This document shows positions 53,645-64,000 of a stretch of 64,000 nt of DNA, one piece after another. Origin of the DNA: Rubrivivax sp. (GTDB taxonomy: Bacteria > Pseudomonadota > Gammaproteobacteria > Burkholderiales > Burkholderiaceae_C); NCBI GenBank assembly GCA_016707445.1, contig JADJHR010000011.1:1-64000 (forward strand). The letters are read 5' to 3'. Under the pieces are notes generated by a model. That model made no database searches. It was not told the origin of the DNA and worked only from the letters and a program-made list of their open reading frames with translations. How positions within the stretch are numbered: the first letter of the stretch is position 1; every line of letters starts with the position of its first letter. The translations under genes were made by a program, and so were the position numbers.

Positions 53645-55774
53645 ATGGATCGAATGATGAAAAACCTGCTCGTTGGCCTGGCGGCGATGCTGCTGCTGGC
53701 CCTGTCGGCCTGTGGCGGCGGGGGTAACGCCGGTACGCCAGTCCTTGGCGGTGGGACCAACGGTGCGAATCCGACCCTCACGGTCGAGTTGTCGACCAAC
53801 ACGGTGACGGCGGCAGCGCCGGCGACGGTCAGCGCCAAGCTGCTGGCGGCCGGCGGCGCGCCGATGCCGGGGCAGGTCATCACGTTCTCGACCGTCAATG
53901 GTCTGGGCAGTTTCAGTTCGACCACAGCGTTGACCGACGCGTCAGGCCTGGCCACCGTGACCCTGCAACCCAAGGCAGCCACGTCGACCGGCGCCGATAC
54001 AGTTAGCGCTTCGGCCACGGTGGCGGGGGTCGAGGTGACGGCCGCCATCGGCTTTCAGCTCACGGCGACCAACGTCACGATCGCGCGCTTTGCTGCCGAC
54101 GCGACCACGATCGGGGCCTATGGCCAGACCGCACTCACCGTCACTCTGGCCGGCAGCCAACCCGGCACACCGGTCAACATCGCGGTCTCGTCGGCCTGCG
54201 TGTCCAAGAATCTGGCCACGCTGACACCCGAGTCGGTGACCACCAGCACCGGTACGGCAATCTTCACCTACCGCGACGCCGGCTGCGGGTCGTTCGACGC
54301 CATTGACGGCCTGCAGGCTTCGGTCACCGGCACCTCGGCCACAGCGACGGTCCAGCTGACCTTGACCGCGCCACTGGCTTCCAGCGTGTCCTTCATCTCG
54401 GCCACGCCGCCGGTCATCTTCCTGCGCGGTTCGGGCTTCGTCGAAAGCTCCAACGTGGTCTTCCAGGTGCGTGACGCCAACGGCGCCGGCGTGCCCAATC
54501 GGCGCGTGACGCTGGAACCGACGACCTTGGCGGGAGGCCTGCTGGTCGATGGCGGTGCCGTCCCGGTCAGCAAGCTGACCGACTCGGACGGCAAGGTGCT
54601 GGTGCGCGTGAACGCCGGCACCGTGCCGACGCCCGTGCGCATCCGTGCAACGCTTGACGGCACCGCGATCTCGACCGTATCGAGCAACCTGTCGATCGCG
54701 GTCGGTCTGCCGTCGCAGAACAACTTCTCGATGTCGCAGGGCACCAAGAACATCGAGGGCTACAGCATCGATGGCACGGCCAACACCTACATGATCATCG
54801 CGTCGGACCGCCTGGGCAACCCGGTCCCTGACGGCACGTCGATCAACTTCGTCACCGAAGGTGGGCAGGTGCAGGCGGTGCGTACCACCGAAGTGGGGGC
54901 TGACGGGCTGTCGCGGGCCGTCGCCAACTTCCAGAGTGCCAGCCCACGATCGGTCGACGGTCGCATCACGGTGGTCGCCTACGCGCTGGGCGAAGAAAGC
55001 TTCCTCGATGCCAACGGCAACAACGTCTACGACCTGGGCGAGGACTATCAGGATCTGGGCGACGTCTTCATCGATCGCCTGTACAACGGCACCTACAACC
55101 TGCTTGAAGACCAGTTCATCAGCCTCACCACCGGCGGCACCGAGGCCTGTCGCGTCGCCACCTCGCCCTTGCTGCAGCTGGACCTGAGCGCGCCGTCGCG
55201 CACGATCACGAACACGGGTGCCGCACTCAACACCTGCATCGGTGGCTGGGGCCGGGCTTATGTTCGCCGTGCGGTGCAGACCGTGTTCTCGACCTCCGAA
55301 GCACGTCCGATGTACGGGGTCAGCCTGCCGGCCAATGCCACGGTGCCGGCAGTGGCGAATTGCCCCAGGCCACTGACCCTGCTGAAGGAGATCGACGGTG
55401 TCGATCATGGTTACACAGCGGCTGATGTGCCTGTCATGCGCAACTACTATCGATTCGGCAGTGCCGACCTGACGGGGATGCCGAAGACGGGTGTGGTGTT
55501 CCTGATTGCCAGCGATGCCAACCCGATCGCGTTCAATCCGATGCCTGCGGGCACCGTGGTGTCCGTTGTCGGTACCAAGGGGCTTACTTCCAGCGTCGAT
55601 GGCGGCTCACCGGTTCCGAGCACAGTTTCACCGACCGGCGTCGCGATCGGCTACGGCTTCGACGACACCACCGATAGCGGCACCATCACGGTGACCTTCA
55701 CCACCCCGGGCAAGTTGAGCACCGCGTTCAGCCAGTTCATCACCCAGAGGACGCAAGGCGTCGCTTGCCCCTGA
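53645..55774 (+). CDS. Large lipoprotein with bacterial Ig-like repeats
   Basis: 709 residues. The ATG at 53645 (or 53654) gives a lipoprotein signal (AAMLLLALSACGGGG). The mature part contains at least three invasin-type (Big_1) Ig-like repeats, e.g. TVTAAAPATVSAKLLAAGGAPMPGQVITFST, VFQVRDANGAGVPNRRVTLEP and IASDRLGNPVPDGTSINFVTEGG, each with the D/N-GxPVPxGxxVxFxT pattern. A calcium-loop-like acidic stretch (DANGNNVYDLGEDYQDLGDVF) lies near residue 460. There are few Cys residues. The role is unknown. It sits tightly between pilQ and aroK and overlaps the start of aroK, so it is probably made with the pilus genes and exported. Confidence 0.8.
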   Translation: MDRMMKNLLVGLAAMLLLALSACGGGGNAGTPVLGGGTNGANPTLTVELSTNTVTAAAPATVSAKLLAAGGAPMPGQVITFSTVNGLGSFSSTTALTDASGLATVTLQPKAATSTGADTVSASATVAGVEVTAAIGFQLTATNVTIARFAADATTIGAYGQTALTVTLAGSQPGTPVNIAVSSACVSKNLATLTPESVTTSTGTAIFTYRDAGCGSFDAIDGLQASVTGTSATATVQLTLTAPLASSVSFISATPPVIFLRGSGFVESSNVVFQVRDANGAGVPNRRVTLEPTTLAGGLLVDGGAVPVSKLTDSDGKVLVRVNAGTVPTPVRIRATLDGTAISTVSSNLSIAVGLPSQNNFSMSQGTKNIEGYSIDGTANTYMIIASDRLGNPVPDGTSINFVTEGGQVQAVRTTEVGADGLSRAVANFQSASPRSVDGRITVVAYALGEESFLDANGNNVYDLGEDYQDLGDVFIDRLYNGTYNLLEDQFISLTTGGTEACRVATSPLLQLDLSAPSRTITNTGAALNTCIGGWGRAYVRRAVQTVFSTSEARPMYGVSLPANATVPAVANCPRPLTLLKEIDGVDHGYTAADVPVMRNYYRFGSADLTGMPKTGVVFLIASDANPIAFNPMPAGTVVSVVGTKGLTSSVDGGSPVPSTVSPTGVAIGYGFDDTTDSGTITVTFTTPGKLSTAFSQFITQRTQGVACP

Positions 55775-56307
55775 TCGCCCTCGTCGGCATGCCCGGTTGT
55801 GGCAAGTCGACGGTCGGGCGACAGCTGGCGCGCCAGTTGGGGCTGAACTTCATCGACAGCGACGGCGTGATCGAGCAGCAGCTTGGCATGCCGATCCGCG
55901 ACTGGTTTGCCCAGCAGGGCGAAGAGGCCTTTCGCGACGTCGAGCAGGCGGTGATCGACGACCTGAGCCAGGGTGAGAACGCGGTGCTGGCCACGGGGGG
56001 CGGTGCGGTGCTCAGGCCGTCCAACCGCAACGCGCTGCATTCGCGCTGCCACGTGTTCTACCTGCGTACCAGCCCCGACGATCTGTACCGTCGCCTGCGC
56101 CACGACACTCAACGCCCGTTGCTGCAGGTGCAGGATCCGCTGAAGAAGCTGCGAGAGCTGTACCGGGACCGTGACCCGCTGTACCGCCGCACGGCACATT
56201 TTGTGATCGAGGCGGCGCGGCCGTCGGTTCAAGCACTGACCAGCATGGTGCTGATGCAACTTGAGCTGGCGGGCCTGGTGCCGACCGGCGGCGACGCACC
56301 GGCCTGA
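55765..56307 (+). CDS. aroK: Shikimate kinase (AroK)
   Basis: 180 residues from a TTG at 55765 that overlaps the previous gene. It is the only start giving the complete nucleotide-binding strand (PLIALVGMPGCGKSTVG). Shikimate-site residues are in FIDSDGVIEQQLG, FRDVEQAV and VLATGGGAVL, and the lid Arg is in RPLLQVQDPLKKLRELYRDRDPLYR. It phosphorylates shikimate in aromatic amino acid synthesis. Weak TTG initiation and overlap suggest translational coupling. Confidence 0.95.
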   Translation: MPLIALVGMPGCGKSTVGRQLARQLGLNFIDSDGVIEQQLGMPIRDWFAQQGEEAFRDVEQAVIDDLSQGENAVLATGGGAVLRPSNRNALHSRCHVFYLRTSPDDLYRRLRHDTQRPLLQVQDPLKKLRELYRDRDPLYRRTAHFVIEAARPSVQALTSMVLMQLELAGLVPTGGDAPA

Positions 56308-56376
56308 GCGCGAATCAGCCGCAACCGGTTGATCACCGGCAACTGCGGCACGGGCGCGGCCGTAAACTGCGCGCCC

Positions 56377-57486
56377 ATGAGCAGCAGACCCGCCTTCGGC
56401 GCCATCCAGGTCGTCACGCCCGGACGCAGCTACGACATCGTCATCGGCCGCGGTGCACTGGGCGATGCGGCGTCCTGGCAGGGCCTGCCGCGGGCATCAC
56501 AGGCCCTGATCGTGACCAACGACACCGTCGGGCCGATCTATGCCAGCGCGCTGCAGGCCGCGCTGGCCCCGCACTACGCCGACGTGTCGCTGCTGTCGCT
56601 GCCCGATGGCGAGGCCCACAAGGACTGGCAGACGCTGAACCTGATCTTCGACCACCTGCTGTCTCGGGCCTGCGACCGCAAGACCGTGCTCTTTGCATTG
56701 GGTGGGGGTGTGATCGGCGACATGACCGGCTTTGCGGCCGCCTGCTACATGCGCGGTGTGCCCTTCGTGCAAGTGCCCACCACCTTGCTGGCGCAGGTGG
56801 ATTCGTCGGTGGGTGGCAAGACCGCGATCAACCATCCACGCGGCAAGAACATGGTCGGTGCCTTCTACCAGCCCGAACGCGTGATCTGCGATCTGGCCAC
56901 GCTCGACAGCCTGCCGGCGCGTGAAGTGGCCGCCGGCCTTGCTGAGATCGTCAAGTACGGGCCGATTGCCGACGCCGAATTCCTCGACTGGATCGAGCAC
57001 AACATCGACGCGCTGCTGGCGCGCGACGCTGCTGCGCTGTTGCACGCCGTGGGCCGTTCCTGCGAGATCAAGGCCTGGGTGGTGGGCCAGGACGAACGTG
57101 AGGCGGGGCTGCGTGCCATTCTCAATTTCGGCCACACCTTCGGCCACGCGATCGAAGCGGGGCTGGGTTACGGACATTGGCTGCACGGTGAGGCCGTGGC
57201 CTGCGGCATGCTGATGGCCAGTGACTTGTCAGCACGGCTGGGCCTGGTGCCCGGGGCCTTCGTCGATCGCATGCGCCGACTGCTCCAGCGCTGTGCGCTG
57301 CCCACGCAGGCGCCGCCGATCGGCATCGACCACTTCGTCGATCTGATGCGGGTGGACAAGAAGGCCGAGGGCGGCGAGATCCGCTTCGTGGTCATCGAGT
57401 CGGTGGGACGGGCCGGCGTTCGGCCGGCACCCGACGCCCTGGTTCGCCAGGTGATCGCCGACCACAGCGCGCCGGCGCGGGCGTGA
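56377..57486 (+). CDS. aroB: 3-dehydroquinate synthase (AroB)
   Basis: 369 residues from the ATG at 56377. NAD-binding region LSLPDGEAHKDWQTLN and FALGGGVIGDMTGFAAACYMRG. Substrate and metal residues are in TTLLAQVDSSVGGKTAINHPRGKN, LAEIVKYGPIAD and the zinc histidines of LNFGHTFGHAIEAGLGYGHWLHGEAVACGM. It catalyses the second step of the shikimate pathway. It lies 69 bases after aroK, probably in the same transcript. Confidence 0.95.
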   Translation: MSSRPAFGAIQVVTPGRSYDIVIGRGALGDAASWQGLPRASQALIVTNDTVGPIYASALQAALAPHYADVSLLSLPDGEAHKDWQTLNLIFDHLLSRACDRKTVLFALGGGVIGDMTGFAAACYMRGVPFVQVPTTLLAQVDSSVGGKTAINHPRGKNMVGAFYQPERVICDLATLDSLPAREVAAGLAEIVKYGPIADAEFLDWIEHNIDALLARDAAALLHAVGRSCEIKAWVVGQDEREAGLRAILNFGHTFGHAIEAGLGYGHWLHGEAVACGMLMASDLSARLGLVPGAFVDRMRRLLQRCALPTQAPPIGIDHFVDLMRVDKKAEGGEIRFVVIESVGRAGVRPAPDALVRQVIADHSAPARA

Positions 57487-57493
57487 TGCTGTT

Positions 57494-59116
57494 TTGACCC
57501 GCGACGCCACCGCAGCCCTCGCGTCGCCCGCGCTGGCGCCCTGGGCGGTGGACCCGGCACGCAGTCGCGGTCGGCGCCATGCCGAGGCAGCAACGCCGGG
57601 GCGCAACGAGCACCAGCGCGACCGCGACCGCGTGGTGCACTGCACGGCGTTTCGCCGCCTGATGTACAAGACCCAGGTCTTCATCAACCACGAAGGCGAC
57701 CTGTTCCGCACCCGACTGACCCACTCGCTGGAAGTGGCGCAACTGTCGCGCTCGATGGCCCGCATGTTGCGGCTGAATGAAGACCTGGTCGAGGCGATCG
57801 CGCTGGCGCACGACCTCGGTCACACGCCCTTCGGCCATGCCGGACAGGATGCACTGCACGCGTGCACGGCAGCGCTGGGGGGCTTCGAGCACAACCTGCA
57901 AAGCCTTCGTGTGGTCGACGAACTCGAGCAGCGCTACCCGGCCTTCGATGGTCTGAACCTGAGCTTCGAGACCCGCGAAGGCATCCTCAAACATTGTTCG
58001 CCGCGCCGTGCGGCCAGCCTCGAAGCACTGGAGCCGGGCGGTGTGGCGCGCCGTTTCGTCGATGGCACGCAGCCCAGCCTGGAGGCGCAACTGGTCAACC
58101 TGGCCGATGCCATGGCGTACAACGCGCACGATGTCGACGACGGCCTGCGCTCGGGCCTGCTCGACATGACGCAGCTGGCCGAGGTCACGGCTCTGGGGCG
58201 CGTCCAGCAACAGGTGCTGGCCGAGTACCCCGGCCTGGCATCGCGCGGCAGGCGGTTGCCGTCCGAAATGCTTCGGCGCCTGCTGTCGACCCAGGTGCGT
58301 GGCCTGGTCGACTGCACCGACCAGGCGGTTCGTGCCGCAGCCCCGCGCAGTGTCGACGAGTTGCGCTTGCTGCCGCCGTTGGCGGCCTTGCCACCCACGC
58401 TGGCCACCGAGTTCAGCGAGCTCAAACGGTTCCTGTTTGCTGCGCTGTACCGTCACCCGCAGGTGATTCAGACCACCGCGGCCGCGCGTCAGGTGGTCAG
58501 CGAGCTGTTCGACGCCTACTGTGCGGCCCCTGGCGAGATGCCGGCTGAACATGCCGACGGCGCAGACCCCAAACGCGCTGTCGCCGATTACATCGCCGGC
58601 ATGACCGACCGCTTTGCCCTGCGCGAATACCACCGGCTGACCGGGCGCATCCCGTTTCCGGCCGCGTTGCCGCCGGCCCTGTGGTCCGCGGCTCGGTCGG
58701 CGCCGGTCCAGTGGGTCGTCGGCTCGGCGCTCCATGGCCCGCCTGTCCCGACTGTCGGTAGCCGCCGTCGTGCACTACGTGCTGCAACGTGGGCACAACG
58801 GCGGTGCGATCGCGCACGACGACGACGACGCCGGGCGGCTGCTGCAGATTCTGCGCGAATCCGCCTTGTCCAGCGGCGTGGCCATGCACGCCTATGCGGT
58901 GACGACGCGCGAACTGCGCGTGCTGGCCACGCCCGACAGCGCCATCGGCATCAGCCGCATGATGCAGTCGCTGGGGCGTCGCTATGCCGCGCTGTTCAAC
59001 CGTCGGCACGGTCGCAGCGGCGCACTTTGGGACGGCCGCTTTCGCTCGGCCCTGATCGAGTCCGGTGCGCCGACACTGCTGTCGCTGCGCCACATCGACG
59101 GGCTGGCGCGGCTTGA
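57494..59116 (+). CDS. dgt: dGTP triphosphohydrolase-like protein (Dgt), run-on C-terminus
   Basis: The start is a TTG at 57494, seven bases after aroB. The HD-domain motifs are all present: FRRLMYKTQVF, RLTHSLEVAQLSRS, AHDLGHTPFGHAGQ, and the later Asp/His in NLADAMAYNAHDVDDGL. The recognisable family protein ends near MTDRFALREYHRLTG, about residue 385 (58650). Beyond this the frame stays open for another 150 codons of Arg/Ala-rich sequence that is a shadow of the next gene. A typical Dgt has 370 to 400 residues. Either the stop was lost by a frameshift near 58660 or a long useless tail is made. The enzyme degrades dNTPs to nucleosides. Confidence 0.8.
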   Translation: MTRDATAALASPALAPWAVDPARSRGRRHAEAATPGRNEHQRDRDRVVHCTAFRRLMYKTQVFINHEGDLFRTRLTHSLEVAQLSRSMARMLRLNEDLVEAIALAHDLGHTPFGHAGQDALHACTAALGGFEHNLQSLRVVDELEQRYPAFDGLNLSFETREGILKHCSPRRAASLEALEPGGVARRFVDGTQPSLEAQLVNLADAMAYNAHDVDDGLRSGLLDMTQLAEVTALGRVQQQVLAEYPGLASRGRRLPSEMLRRLLSTQVRGLVDCTDQAVRAAAPRSVDELRLLPPLAALPPTLATEFSELKRFLFAALYRHPQVIQTTAAARQVVSELFDAYCAAPGEMPAEHADGADPKRAVADYIAGMTDRFALREYHRLTGRIPFPAALPPALWSAARSAPVQWVVGSALHGPPVPTVGSRRRALRAATWAQRRCDRARRRRRRAAAADSARIRLVQRRGHARLCGDDARTARAGHARQRHRHQPHDAVAGASLCRAVQPSARSQRRTLGRPLSLGPDRVRCADTAVAAPHRRAGAA

Positions 59117-59474
59117 CGGTGGCGCCGCTGCCGATCAGGGTCAGCTGCCGACTGCGCCGGACATGGGCACGACCGGTGCGGGCATCGACGCCGTGCTGCG
59201 CAGCAGTGTCGGGCACCGCATTGGCGGCTTGCGTGACGCCGCCCTGGTCGACCCCGACGCCTACTGGCAACTGGGCAACACGCCTTTCGAGCGCGAGTCC
59301 AGCTACCGGGCGCTGCTGGCTGAAACCCTGGGCGAGGCTGAGCGGCAGGCGCTGCAGCGGGCGGTGCAGGGCGCCTGGGCCTTTGGCTCTGTCCGTTTCA
59401 TCGAGAACCTGTCTGCAAGGACCATGCGTCCGCTGGCCCCGCGCCCGCGTGGCCGGCCGCCACGTTCGACCTGA
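58734..59474 (+). CDS. REP-associated tyrosine transposase-like protein (RAYT) lacking catalytic residues
   Basis: 246 residues. Clearly related to RAYT/Y1 transposases: VVHYVLQRGHNGGAI at the start, ISRMMQSLGRRYAALFNRRHGRSGALWDGRFRSALIES in the middle and LGNTPFERESSYRALL...AWAFGSVRFIENL near the end. The catalytic features are gone. Where active members have MPNHVHLL (the HUH pair), this protein reads TTRELRVL, and where the nucleophilic Tyr should lie in (R)YIELNP it reads RHIDGLA. The frame is otherwise uninterrupted. The first 380 bases overlap the run-on part of dgt in another frame. It could be a domesticated DNA-binding protein or an early stage of decay. Confidence 0.75.
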   Translation: MARLSRLSVAAVVHYVLQRGHNGGAIAHDDDDAGRLLQILRESALSSGVAMHAYAVTTRELRVLATPDSAIGISRMMQSLGRRYAALFNRRHGRSGALWDGRFRSALIESGAPTLLSLRHIDGLARLDGGAAADQGQLPTAPDMGTTGAGIDAVLRSSVGHRIGGLRDAALVDPDAYWQLGNTPFERESSYRALLAETLGEAERQALQRAVQGAWAFGSVRFIENLSARTMRPLAPRPRGRPPRST

Positions 59475-59554
59475 GTCCCGAAGGCTTCCGTCCTGCCAGT
59501 GGCATGCAGATGGCCCTCGGCGGCCAGTTTGTGTTCGATCGGTGAATCATCAAA

Positions 59555-59625
59555 TATTCTGTCCCCATTTATGAATTGACTGCGAGTTTCTATCCTTATA
59601 AATGACTCCGACCCTATTTATTGTC
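59555..59625. repeat. RAYT-associated short repeats
   Basis: Two related words, TCTGTCCCCATTTATG (from 59559) and CTCCGACCCTATTTATTG (from 59606), lie in an unusually AT-rich stretch between the RAYT-like gene and gltB. TCTG/TCCGACCCC-type words followed by ATTTAT flank many RAYT genes in Proteobacteria (from memory). They are too few and too diverged to form a clear REP hairpin. Confidence 0.45.
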
Positions 59626-59681
59626 ATTGCTCAGTTTGTTGCACTGCGATAGTCTCGCGCCCCGCACGCCCGGAGAAGCCC

Positions 59682-64000
<4,319 letters not shown>

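Noticed and set aside
58660..59116. A genuine Arg-rich C-terminal domain of Dgt
   Set aside because: The residues correspond to the other frame of the RAYT-like gene and have no family similarity.

Overview
The window is high-GC DNA from a betaproteobacterium of the order Burkholderiales, most likely the Rubrivivax/Leptothrix/Ideonella group. This is inferred from gene order and protein style, not from a database search. Several neighbourhoods typical of this order are present: lysA-lptM / cyaY / mrcA, pilMNOPQ followed by aroK-aroB-dgt-gltB, and a complete type II secretion cluster with gspC turned against the rest.

The window has two contrasting halves. Bases 1 to about 14060 are an accessory region in advanced decay. 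It holds a tyrosine integrase pseudogene, the end of an IS21-family element, a broken catabolic module (GntR regulator, tricarboxylate-type solute-binding protein, class III aminotransferase), a broken GH75-like secreted protein, and a broken pair made of a glycine-zipper membrane protein and a NERD-UvrD-like helicase. It also holds a 3' half-tRNA that looks like an attachment site, an intact Mrr-type restriction enzyme, and an IS630-family element with a frameshifted transposase. Two short repeats each occur twice. Nearly every gene here except mrr carries one or more frameshifts, so the region reads as a decaying defence/integration island.

From about 14065 to the end the sequence is mostly core genome. 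A translationally coupled operon (LacI regulator, IlvD/Edd-type dehydratase, FAD oxidoreductase) looks like sugar-acid catabolism. Next come a four-domain beta/gamma-crystallin secreted protein, an AI-2E/PerM-type permease, a GNAT acetyltransferase, a 5'-nucleotidase with a small lipoprotein, a patatin autotransporter of the PlpD type, and an AAA+ ATPase. The gspGHIJKLMNDEF operon runs on the minus strand with gspC divergent on the plus strand. It is followed by ilvA-cobT, osmC-like, coq7, a general porin, lptM-lysA, cyaY, mrcA, pilMNOPQ, an Ig-repeat lipoprotein, aroK, aroB, dgt, a REP-associated transposase-like gene that has lost its catalytic residues, and the first 4.3 kb of gltB.

The most unusual signals are a candidate small RNA upstream of ilvA that shows a CTCCTCC (anti-Shine-Dalgarno) loop before a strong terminator, the conserved but catalytically empty RAYT-like protein between dgt and gltB, the helicase/membrane-protein module in the island, the half-tRNA attachment site, and isolated frameshifts in gspD, gspJ and plpD inside otherwise healthy genes.
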